This document shows positions 8,822-16,712 of a DNA stretch of 64,000 nucleotides, one piece after another. The notes beneath the pieces are model-generated. The model worked only from the letters and a program-made list of their open reading frames with translations, was not told the DNA's origin and made no database searches. Made by a program: the position numbers and the translations under genes. How positions within the stretch are numbered: position 1 is the first letter of the stretch; each line of letters opens with the position of its first letter. The stretch is from Jiangella endophytica (GTDB taxonomy: Bacteria; Actinomycetota; Actinomycetes; Jiangellales; Jiangellaceae), in the NCBI RefSeq assembly GCF_003427025.1, contig NZ_QVAI01000002.1, positions 310,001 through 374,000 on the forward strand, given 5' to 3'.

Positions 8822-11623
8822 ATGCGCGAATCCGCCCTCCGCCTCAGTCTCTTGCGCGGTCCCGGCCCCGACGACGACGGCCCGTCCGCCTTGGCGCACG
8901 CCGTCCAGGCGACCGAGGACGCCGCACTGCATCTGCGTGCGCTCGCCGACTCCGCGACCGAGCGCGAGCGGCGCCGGCTCACCGACGACCAGCAGGCCAT
9001 CGCCCGCGAGTCCCGGCGCCGGCAGGCCCGCTCGCACGCCTCGCTGCTGGCCGCCGCCGACCGCGTCCGCCTCGACATCACCGAACTGCTCGGCCGCGGC
9101 CCCGGCTATGCCCACGAGGGCTGGGAGTCGCCGCTCTGGGCCGAGCCGTACGACCAGCCGGTCGACGTCACCCAAGTGGTGCGCACCGCCACGCTGGGGC
9201 TCGCGTCGCCCAGCAACATCGTCGAGCTGCCGTTCGTGCTGCCCGCGCTGGGTGGCAACGTCGTCATCACGCACGCATCCGCCGGCCGCGCACCGGCGCA
9301 CAACCTCGCCCAGGCGTTCGCCGCCCGCGCGCTCGCGTCGGCGCTGCCCGGCTCCCTGCGGCTGCACCTGCTCGACCCCGGCGGGCTCGGCCAGAACCTC
9401 GGCATCCTCAGCCGGCTGCCCGAGCCGCTGGTCGCCGGCGGCGTCCGAGCCACCCACGAAGAGGTCTCGGCCGAGCTGCGGGCGCTGCGCGAGCACGTCC
9501 ATCGGCTCAACAGCCAGGTGCTGCTCGGCGACGACGACTCCCTGGTCACGCGGTGGCACGAAGGCACCGCACAGGGCATCCCGTGCTCCCTGGTGCTGGC
9601 CGCCGGCCTGGGTCCCCACCTCACCGCCGACGACGCCCAGCAGCTCTGGTCGTTGGCGCGGACGGGCAACCGCTGCGGCGTCGCGGTGGTCGCCGTCATC
9701 GACACCGGGCGCGATCTCCCGCAGGCCGTCGTGCTGGCCGACCTGCTCGAGAACGCCGAGCACCTGCACGTCGACCACGAGGGCGGCGCCACCTGGGCGT
9801 CGTCACCGCCGGCCCTGCTGCACAACGCGCGCGTGCGCTGCCCCAACCCGCCCGGCTCGGCCCAGCACCGGTTCCTCACCACCATCCTGGCGCCGGCCGT
9901 CCGCCGCGGCGTCAACCGGCCGGTCGTGCTCAGCGACCTGCTGGCCGCGGAGCGTCCTGGTGCCGGCGCCACCCACACCCGCATCGCCGCCACCGTGGGC
10001 CAGGCCGCCGACGGCTCGGCCATCGAGCTCGCGGTCGGCGACGACGAGGGCGTGGCCATCGGCGGCATCGTCGTCGGACCGTCCGGCTCGGGCAAAACCA
10101 CCCTGCTGCACGCGTTCATCCACGCGCTGGTCCATCGCCATCCACCGGAGGAACTCGAGCTCTACCTGCTCGACATGAAGGCCGGCGTCGAGTTCGCCGA
10201 GTACGCGCCCCGGCCGGGCCGGCCCGCGCTGCCGCACGTGCGCGCCGTCGGCATCGAGGCCGACGCCACGTTCGCGCTCGGAGTGCTGCAGCACCTCGCC
10301 ACCGTCGACGCCCAGCGCAAGCAGCTGTTCAAGCAGGCCTCCGCCGACTCCGGCCGCGAGATCAAGAACATCGCGCAGTACCGCCAGGTCACCGGCGAGG
10401 TGCTCCCGCGCGTGCTGTTCATCGCCGACGAGTTCCAGCTCATGCTCGCCGGACCCACCGAGGACGCCGCCTGGGACACCCTCGACGTCCTGGTCAAACA
10501 GGGCCGCAGCCAGGGCGTCCACGTGCTGCTGGCCACCCAGAGCCTCAACTCCGTCGGCTCCGGCCGGGCCGCCCAGAAGGCCTCGGTCTTCGACCAGCTC
10601 GAGCTGCGGGTCGGGCTGCGGTGCAAGCCCGACGAGCTCAGCCTGCTGCTCGACCGCGCCGTCCGCGACCGCCTCGACACCGGCCGCCGCGGCTCCGGCG
10701 TGCTCAACCAGGCGCGCGGCGACAAGGACGCCGACCAGCTGTTCCAGGCCGGACTCCTCGACACCGACGACCGCCGCCGCATCCGCGACTCCGTCGTCGC
10801 CCGTTTCGGCACCGACCCACGCATCCGGGTCAGTCGCGGCACCGGCGGCGTCGAACTCGCCGACGCCGCGCCGGTGCTGACGTCCTCGCCCCAGCCCACC
10901 GTCTACGTCGGTGCCCCGGTCGGCGTCTCACCGCCGCTGGTGGGCGTCTCGGCCCGCTCCGGCGACGGCCGTGGCCTGCTGCTCGCCGGCCGCGACGAAG
11001 CGCACGCCGTCGGCGCCGTCAGCGCCATGCTGGCCGGCCTCGCCCTGCAGCCCGCGTGCGACAACGCCGGTTTCGTCGTCGTCGACCTGCTGCCCGAGCG
11101 CATTCCCGGACGGCGCCCGCTCGACCACGTGGTCGACTGGCTCGGCGACCGCGTCGTCACCCTCGACGAGGCCGGGCTCGACCGCCTGCCCGAGGTCGCC
11201 ACGCGCCCGGCCGGCCCGGTGTTCGTCGCGGTCCTCGGGCTGCAGTACTCCAGTGTCGAGGCGCCGCTGTACACCGACGAGCCACATCCGCTCGGCTGGC
11301 TGTGCGGCACCGGCCCGTCGCTCTCGGTGTTCCCGCTCATCTGGCTCGACACCCCCGACCGACAGCGCAAGCTCGGCCAGCACGGCGAGCGGCTGCAGTT
11401 GCGTGCCGACGCCGGCAGCGACCTCATCGACAGCACCTCGTTCCTCCGCGTCCGGCCGCCGTTCGCCGCCTCCCGCGGCCGGCTCTGGTTCCACGACCTC
11501 GCGGGCGACGCCGACCCCGTCCTGCTCGATCCGCTCCAGGTCGGCGCCTCGCTCCCCGAACCGCGCCGGGTCGAGCCTCCTGACCTGGCGGCGCCGGAGC
11601 CACGATCCGGAGCCACCCCATGA
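8822..11623 (+). CDS. tandem FtsK/SpoIIIE-like ATPase with a degenerate second domain
   Basis: A 933-aa soluble-looking protein with no obvious membrane helix. Residues about 20-90 form an Arg/Glu/Ala-rich helical (coiled-coil-like) region. The first ATPase domain has a Walker A GPSGSGKTT (about 419-427), Walker B VLFIADEF (about 530-540) and a sensor-like VLLATQSL, as in FtsK/SpoIIIE/EccC translocases. A second ATPase-like domain (about 700-930) has GLLLAGRDEAH at the Walker A position and GFVVVDLL at the Walker B position, so it lacks the P-loop lysine and is probably inactive. One active plus one or more degenerate FtsK modules is typical of type VII EccC/EssC proteins. Unlike those, this protein lacks N-terminal membrane helices. 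It is the first gene of a four-gene cluster and overlaps the next start by four bases. Partner and substrate are unknown. Confidence 0.85.
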   Translation: MRESALRLSLLRGPGPDDDGPSALAHAVQATEDAALHLRALADSATERERRRLTDDQQAIARESRRRQARSHASLLAAADRVRLDITELLGRGPGYAHEGWESPLWAEPYDQPVDVTQVVRTATLGLASPSNIVELPFVLPALGGNVVITHASAGRAPAHNLAQAFAARALASALPGSLRLHLLDPGGLGQNLGILSRLPEPLVAGGVRATHEEVSAELRALREHVHRLNSQVLLGDDDSLVTRWHEGTAQGIPCSLVLAAGLGPHLTADDAQQLWSLARTGNRCGVAVVAVIDTGRDLPQAVVLADLLENAEHLHVDHEGGATWASSPPALLHNARVRCPNPPGSAQHRFLTTILAPAVRRGVNRPVVLSDLLAAERPGAGATHTRIAATVGQAADGSAIELAVGDDEGVAIGGIVVGPSGSGKTTLLHAFIHALVHRHPPEELELYLLDMKAGVEFAEYAPRPGRPALPHVRAVGIEADATFALGVLQHLATVDAQRKQLFKQASADSGREIKNIAQYRQVTGEVLPRVLFIADEFQLMLAGPTEDAAWDTLDVLVKQGRSQGVHVLLATQSLNSVGSGRAAQKASVFDQLELRVGLRCKPDELSLLLDRAVRDRLDTGRRGSGVLNQARGDKDADQLFQAGLLDTDDRRRIRDSVVARFGTDPRIRVSRGTGGVELADAAPVLTSSPQPTVYVGAPVGVSPPLVGVSARSGDGRGLLLAGRDEAHAVGAVSAMLAGLALQPACDNAGFVVVDLLPERIPGRRPLDHVVDWLGDRVVTLDEAGLDRLPEVATRPAGPVFVAVLGLQYSSVEAPLYTDEPHPLGWLCGTGPSLSVFPLIWLDTPDRQRKLGQHGERLQLRADAGSDLIDSTSFLRVRPPFAASRGRLWFHDLAGDADPVLLDPLQVGASLPEPRRVEPPDLAAPEPRSGATP

Positions 11624-12693
11624 CCGCCGACCTCGAGTTCGGGGCCACCGACGACCCCGGCACCAAGCCACCCTCGCGCCCACCCGTGCGTACCCCGGCG
11701 ATGCGCGCCTACTGCGCCACGCTCGCCCGCTTCACCTCGTCCGTCCAGAGCACCGAGCAACTGCTCCGCAACGACGACGCCGGCACCCGCGAAGACACCG
11801 AGCAGCGCGAACAGACCGCCGCCATCCGGCTGCGCGGCATCGACCGCGCCGGCACCGCCGCCACCGACGGTCTCGCCCACTGCGCCGCCGTCCGATCCGA
11901 GCACGGCCTGCCCGCGCACGTCACCGAACCTGATCGGCCCCCCGCCGCAGGCGCGTCAGCCGATCTCCCGCAGTTCCACACGCCCGACGACGCTCCCTTC
12001 GGCGATCCCTCCCGTCACGCCGACCTCGACGCACCCCGCGACGACACCGGCCACTTCTCCGGCGACGACCCTGGGCGCGGCACTCTCGGCGGCGTGGCCG
12101 TCCGTGCGCCGCACGGCGTGCCGGCCGCGGGCCGGCCGGGTTCCGCCGTCCGGGCCGGCCCCGGGTCGTCCGGCTCCGGGTCGTCCGGCGCCGCCACCGC
12201 CGTCCGGGCCGAGCCCGCCCCCCTGCGCACTCCTGCCGCCCGACTCGACGACCCCGCGCCCGGCCTCGACCGCCTGCGTCGCACCGGCGGCGCCGACCTC
12301 GGTGTCGCCCTGACCGCACTCGGCCGACGGCGCGACGAGCTCAAGCTGGCCGAGACCGACTTCGCCGCCTGGCTCGACGCGCACGACGAGCGATCCCGGC
12401 GCGTCACGCTCGGGGCCGTCGTGGGTGCGGGGCTGTGCGGAGCCGCTGTCATGGCCGTCGCCGGCAGCCGCCTGGCGGCGGCCGCGGCGTTCGCCCTGCT
12501 GATCGTCTGCACGCTGGCCGTCGTCGCGGTCGGGCTGGGCGTGGCCGCTGCCCGGCGGCTCCCCCGCGTGTGCCGGGGCGCCGGGCTCTCGCGGCGGCCC
12601 GACGCATCCGCGCTGGCCCGATACGGCACGCGCATCGGTGGTGCCGCGCTCCTCGCGCTCACTGCGGCCAACATCGCGGCCGGCGCCCTATGA
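11620..12693 (+). CDS. membrane protein of the FtsK-like cluster, unknown family
   Basis: A 357-aa protein whose ATG overlaps the stop of the FtsK-like gene (ATGA), a strong sign of co-translation. The N-terminal half (about 1-215) is Pro/Asp/Arg-rich with little predicted order. A short helical segment follows at about 220-265. The C-terminal part has three hydrophobic helices (about 270-288, 290-312 and 340-356). The architecture suggests a membrane anchor whose long cytoplasmic arm could bind the ATPase, which itself lacks membrane helices. That role is inference. I recognise no named domain. Confidence 0.75.
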   Translation: MTADLEFGATDDPGTKPPSRPPVRTPAMRAYCATLARFTSSVQSTEQLLRNDDAGTREDTEQREQTAAIRLRGIDRAGTAATDGLAHCAAVRSEHGLPAHVTEPDRPPAAGASADLPQFHTPDDAPFGDPSRHADLDAPRDDTGHFSGDDPGRGTLGGVAVRAPHGVPAAGRPGSAVRAGPGSSGSGSSGAATAVRAEPAPLRTPAARLDDPAPGLDRLRRTGGADLGVALTALGRRRDELKLAETDFAAWLDAHDERSRRVTLGAVVGAGLCGAAVMAVAGSRLAAAAAFALLIVCTLAVVAVGLGVAAARRLPRVCRGAGLSRRPDASALARYGTRIGGAALLALTAANIAAGAL

Positions 12694-12796
12694 ATTGCCA
12701 CCAGGTGTCACATTCACCACCCCAGAACGACTTACAGAAGTAGACGGCCCACCTGATCCCGGCAAGTGCGGCCACAGACCGAGAAGGGCAGCATCC

Positions 12797-13402
12797 ATGC
12801 CGAGCATCAAGGAATCGGGCGAGATCCTCATCGACGTCTCCGCGGGCCTGACCCGCGGCGGCGACGAGACCTCGCGCGGCCTCACCGAGTTGGAGCAGAA
12901 GGCCAACGCGGCCATCGAGGCGCTGCGCGACCTGCGGGCGCCAGCCGAAGAGGCGAAGGCGGCGGCCGAGCGGTTGCGCGCGCGGGCCGAGAACGCGCGG
13001 TCGAAGTTCGAGGAGCTCGAACGCGCGGCCTCGGTCACCGAGGACGGCGCGCGCCTCCTCCAGTCCGCCTGCGACGATCTTCAGCGCGGCGACGCCGACC
13101 TCGCCGGCGTGTTCGAGCCGCAGATCCGGCCCATCGCGGTGCAGGTCAACCAGTTCACCGAGACCCTTCGCCAGAGCGCCGTCCGCCTCGAACGCGCCGT
13201 CGACGGCGTCGCCGAGGGCGCACAGCAGATCGGCCAGAGCACCGACCAGCTGCTCGACCACGGCGAGCAGATCACCAAGGGTGCCGGCCAGGTCACGTCC
13301 AACCTCGAACAGGTCAAGAAGCGGCTCGCCCAGATCATCCCGGCCGCCGCTCGTGCCGTCCGCGACCGCGGCCGCGAGGCCGTCCACGTCGCTCGGAGGT
13401 AG
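12797..13402 (+). CDS. helical coiled-coil protein of the FtsK-like cluster
   Basis: A 201-aa, almost entirely alpha-helical protein without membrane helices or signal peptide. Residues about 20-85 form one long Ala/Glu/Arg-rich coiled coil. Residues about 105-185 form a second set with regularly spaced Q/N/T and hydrophobics, resembling chemoreceptor-like or secreted helical-bundle proteins. ATG 12797 has GAGAAGGG upstream. It is separated by 103 bases from the membrane protein and is followed two bases later by another small helical gene. Small helical proteins next to an FtsK-type ATPase recall WXG100-type substrates, but no clear W-x-G turn is present. Confidence 0.78.
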   Translation: MPSIKESGEILIDVSAGLTRGGDETSRGLTELEQKANAAIEALRDLRAPAEEAKAAAERLRARAENARSKFEELERAASVTEDGARLLQSACDDLQRGDADLAGVFEPQIRPIAVQVNQFTETLRQSAVRLERAVDGVAEGAQQIGQSTDQLLDHGEQITKGAGQVTSNLEQVKKRLAQIIPAAARAVRDRGREAVHVARR

Positions 13403-13404
13403 GT

Positions 13405-13785
13405 ATGTCCCGCAACGCTCTCGCCGGGACCGGGGACGAGATCCGCCTGCTGAGCGAGTCGCGCGACGCCCTTCGAGCGGCCGTCGATGCGGCGAATCGT
13501 GGTCGCGCTGCCACCGAGGCCGACCTGAAGGCCGTGTGCGTCCGGCTCACCGCGAAGACCCGCCAGGCCCTCCCCCACGACAAGGACATCCACGAGCGCA
13601 TCACCACCGCCATCGAGTCCTCCTTCGCCACGGCGCTTCGGTCCCTGAACGCCCACTGGGACGAGATCGTCAAACTCCTCACGGACGCCAGCGAACGGGT
13701 CAGCGACGCGTTACAGGCGGAGAAGCTGGCGCAGCGCCAGCGCGAGTCGGAGGCCATCCAGGCGAGCCGAGCACACGCCAGATAG
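13405..13785 (+). CDS. small helical protein, last gene of the FtsK-like cluster
   Basis: A 126-aa helical protein with no signal peptide or membrane segment. It begins two bases after the previous stop and has GGAGGT five bases before its ATG. The central segment contains LNAHWDEIVKLL, flanked by Glu/Ala/Arg-rich helices, and the C-terminus is a basic, Gln-rich helix. Size and helical content are in the range of WXG100/ESAT-6-like proteins, but the family motif is not satisfied. Tight coupling to the preceding helical gene suggests a heterodimer or a shared pathway. A 15-base palindrome, GAAGCGG-G-CCGCTTC (13787-13801), follows the stop. Confidence 0.78.
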   Translation: MSRNALAGTGDEIRLLSESRDALRAAVDAANRGRAATEADLKAVCVRLTAKTRQALPHDKDIHERITTAIESSFATALRSLNAHWDEIVKLLTDASERVSDALQAEKLAQRQRESEAIQASRAHAR

Positions 13786-13801
13786 TGAAGCGGGCCGCTT
13801 C

Positions 13802-14473
13802 CCGCACGCCTCGGCCGCCCTCGACGCGCTGGGTGTGTCTCCCAGGTCTCGGCGGTAGTGAGTGGCGTCCGGGTCCATGCCTCGCGGGGCCGAGCAGGGT
13901 GTCATAGCGGGCTCTACTGGGGACTGCCGAGAAGCCAGCGAGGCACCGCCGGGTCGTCGCGCAGGGGTCGTGGAGCTTGGCGAGACCTCCCTGGCTCGGC
14001 GCGCACGCAACGCCGGGGCATGTGCGGCGGCCGGCGAGCCCACCTCACGCCGTATGTGAGCACCCGCGAGCCCACCTCACGCTGTGTGCGCCCCCGCGAG
14101 CCGTTGACGCCCTCTCACCGGACCGAGCCGGCGAGGTGCGTGAGGTCCCTGTCGGCGTTGCCACCGCTGTGGTGATCCTCGAGCGAAGGCCAGCCCACGC
14201 CAGCAGCAACGACTTCGCGCCACCCACCCGCCGCCCTCGGATGGGCGGCGTCGCGCCCGCGGACTCGCACGTCAGTCACGTCCGTCCGCCACGCTTCGAG
14301 GGGCATCGCACCGGTCCGCCCACACCCGCCGCTGGGGATCATCGGCCCCGTCCACCGCATCCCGCCCGGCAGCAGGTCACGCCGTCGATCCGGCCCGTCG
14401 TCGCACCGGGCGAGCCGGATCACCGGCCTGAAAACCCCTGGCCAGGCCCCCGACCATGCGCTAGACAGAGACG
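13802..14473. other. 0.67 kb intergenic region without a convincing gene
   Basis: It lies between the FtsK-like cluster and the acetyltransferase, both on the plus strand. Open frames occur in several phases, but none has a ribosome-binding site and coding character. The only structured element I see is the short tandem repeat at 14034-14100. A promoter for the acetyltransferase presumably lies in the last 200 bases. Confidence 0.5.
14034..14100. repeat. short tandem repeat, about 2.3 copies of a 32-base unit
   Basis: GCGAGCCCACCTCACGC occurs at 14034-14050 and again at 14066-14082. Similar spacer bases follow each copy (CGTATGTGAGCACCC and TGTGTGCGCCCCC), and a third partial GCGAG is at 14096-14100. 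It has no CRISPR features: only two full copies and no variable spacers. Confidence 0.65.
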
Positions 14474-15703
14474 GTGACGAACGAGCTGGTCCTGCGCACC
14501 GCGACCGAGGCCGACTACGCCGAGCTGGAAGCGCACATCACGCGCGCCTTCCTCGAAGACGTCGACGACGACACCGCCGACTTCAACCGGATGATCTTCG
14601 AGCCCGACCGCGGCCAGCTGATGACCGACGACGGGGTGATCGTCGGCTCGGGACTGGTGCTGACGCGCGATCTCAGCGTGCCCGGCGCCCTCGTGCCGGC
14701 CGCGCACGTCACCGGAGTCGGCGTCGCGTCGACGCATCGGCGGCGCGGCGTGCTGAAGACGCTCATGAACGCCATGCTGACCGAAGCGCACGGCCGCGGC
14801 ACCGAACCGCTGGCGGTGCTCTGGGCCAGCGAGGGCGCCATCTACGGACGGTTCGGCTACGGCCTGGCGTCGTGGCGGGTGTCGTACGAGATCGCCAGCC
14901 GCAACACCACCGTCAACGGCGAGACGCCCGAGGGCGGTCGGCTCCGGCAGGCCGACACACGCGACGTGCTCGACGAGATCGCGGCCGTGTACGACCGCAC
15001 GCTGGCGCAGCGCCCGGGACTGTCCACCCGGCCGGGCAAGTGGTGGGAGTACCTCACCGCCGACCCGAAGGGCTGGCGGCGCGGCATGTCCGCCGAGCGC
15101 ACGGTCATCTATCAGGACGACGACGGCGTCCATGGGTACGCCCGGTTCCGCACCAAGTCCGGGTGGAGCAAGAGCGGCCCCGACGGCGAGGTCCGCGTCA
15201 CCGAGCTGCTCGCCGAGACGCCTGAGGCGCACGCCACGCTGTGGCGCTACCTGATGTCGATCGACCTCGTCCGTACGGTCAAGTACATGCACGGGCCGGT
15301 CGACGACCCGCTGCCGCACCTGGTCACCAACCCCGACGCCCTGGTCGGCTCGGCCTGCGGGTCGCTTTGGGTGCGCGTCCTCGACGTCCCCGGCGCGCTG
15401 ACCGCTCGGCGCTACGCCGCACCCGTCGACGTCGTCCTCGAGGTCACCGACGCCGACATCACCGACAACGCCGGCCGTTGGCGGCTGACCGCCGACGGCG
15501 CCACCGCCGACGTCTCGCGCACCGACGCCAAGGTCGACGTCGCCATGGACGTCCGCGCCCTCGGCTCGCTCTACCTCGGCGGCGTCTCGGCCGGCACGCT
15601 GGCCGCCGGCGGGCTGATCACCGAACGCACGCCTGGCGCCCTCGCCCGGCTCTCGGCGGCGTTCGGCTGGCACCGGCTCCCGGTCTCGGTCGAGGTCTTC
15701 TGA
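14474..15703 (+). CDS. Eis-family GNAT N-acetyltransferase
   Basis: A 409-aa protein with the Eis layout. The N-terminal GNAT domain carries the acetyl-CoA-binding motif V-A-S-T-H-R-R-R-G, then a second GNAT-like domain, and a C-terminal SCP2-like domain (about 300-409). The motif IYGRFGYG supplies the tyrosine that acts as general acid in Eis. The chain ends in a phenylalanine (VEVF), matching the free C-terminal carboxylate used as base in Eis. Eis proteins acetylate aminoglycosides and other amines or lysines; the substrate here is unknown. GTG 14474 opens the frame. The gene stands alone, with a decayed region downstream. Confidence 0.88.
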   Translation: MTNELVLRTATEADYAELEAHITRAFLEDVDDDTADFNRMIFEPDRGQLMTDDGVIVGSGLVLTRDLSVPGALVPAAHVTGVGVASTHRRRGVLKTLMNAMLTEAHGRGTEPLAVLWASEGAIYGRFGYGLASWRVSYEIASRNTTVNGETPEGGRLRQADTRDVLDEIAAVYDRTLAQRPGLSTRPGKWWEYLTADPKGWRRGMSAERTVIYQDDDGVHGYARFRTKSGWSKSGPDGEVRVTELLAETPEAHATLWRYLMSIDLVRTVKYMHGPVDDPLPHLVTNPDALVGSACGSLWVRVLDVPGALTARRYAAPVDVVLEVTDADITDNAGRWRLTADGATADVSRTDAKVDVAMDVRALGSLYLGGVSAGTLAAGGLITERTPGALARLSAAFGWHRLPVSVEVF

Positions 15704-15819
15704 CGTCACGGTCCTGATCGGCGGCGCCGGTGACGGCCGCGAGAATCGCCGTCGCCGGCCGCCGCGGCCCGGATCCCGCCCCACCCGGCTCGCCGACGAC
15801 GCCTGCGACGGTGCCGTGC

Positions 15820-16245
15820 AGATCGGCGCACCACCTCGCCGCCGCCAGCACGTACGCGCTCCAGCAGCACGCCGGTCTCGGCAAGCCGGGCCGCACGATG
15901 TCGATGAGCGGGCTGGGCAGCATCTGCCGCTCGGCAGCCACGAGGAGCCCGGCCGGCAAGCTGTCTGGAATCTCATGCCCCCGGCCGACGGCGCCGACCA
16001 CCTGTAGGCCCCCATCGTCCTCATCGCCGGCGGCCGGCTGGTCGAGGTCGTACCGGCCGTCGAGTGCAGCGCGGTCATACCGCGAGATCGCACCCGGCGT
16101 ACGCCGCACCGCACGCCCAAGCCGCCGACGTGGTCCCGCTGGACTTCACCGAGTCCACGTCCGACGCACACCAGGCGACCAGTCGGCACCTGCCGTGGGA
16201 CACCGACCTGCTCGACGCCGTCTGGAACGGAGCGCCCGCCCGGGC
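15820..16245 (+). pseudogene. possible decayed gene (in-frame stop plus frameshift)
   Basis: Within the 690-base gap 15704-16394 the plus strand shows two stretches with strong third-position GC bias and plausible protein composition. One frame reads GQHLPLGSHEEPGRQAVWN..., hits TAG at 16005-16007 and continues in the same frame as APIVLIAGGRLVEVVPAVE. A second frame from about 16120 reads DVVPLDFTESTSDAH...LPWDTDLLDAVWNG. No single intact frame joins them, and I do not recognise the family. The rest of the gap holds nothing I can support. It may instead be chance coding-like composition. Confidence 0.3.
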
Positions 16246-16394
16246 CGGGGCGGCACCGCCGAGGCCGTCCGGGAGCCGGGGCGACCTCGGGCGACCCCGG
16301 GCGGCCGGTCGCGGTCGACTGGCCGGACGGCGCCACCCGGCGACGTGTCCCGGACACCCCACCGCAGCCGGCCCGCCCACCCCGGCGCGACGAG

Positions 16395-16703
16395 TCAGCT
16401 GGAGCCCCACCCCTCGGTGTCGATCTTCCGGTTCCGGCTGCGCCGCGAGATGATCGTGCCGAGCGCGAGGACGAGCAGCACCAGGCAGACCAGCAGGACG
16501 ACGTGGGCGCCGCTGACACCGGCGCCGTCCCAGCCGGGCACCTCCCAGACCGCGTCGTCGGCGGAGGCGATGAAGCCGCGGTCGATCATCCACTCGCGGC
16601 CCTCGGTCCACGAGCTGAACACCAGCGGCGCCACCACGGGAAGGGCCAGCGGTGCGGCCAGGAACATCATGAACACGTCGTTGTCGGCGACGTTGTCGGC
16701 CAT
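16395..16703 (-). CDS. small two-helix membrane protein at the end of the T4SS-like operon
   Basis: A 102-aa protein with a first hydrophobic stretch at residues about 10-30, a charged Trp-containing middle (about 31-63, with WTEGREW and WEVPGW), a second helix at about 65-84, and a basic tail. It starts nine bases after the stop of the FtsK-like gene on the same strand, so it is probably co-transcribed with it. No family motif is recognisable. Its size and topology fit a small membrane subunit, but that is only a guess from context. Confidence 0.75.
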   Translation of the reverse strand: MADNVADNDVFMMFLAAPLALPVVAPLVFSSWTEGREWMIDRGFIASADDAVWEVPGWDGAGVSGAHVVLLVCLVLLVLALGTIISRRSRNRKIDTEGWGSS

Positions 16704-16712
16704 CGCGCCTCC

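Noticed and set aside
14034-14100. Possible CRISPR-like repeat
   Set aside because: Only two full copies with near-identical intervals and no cas genes; a simple tandem duplication.
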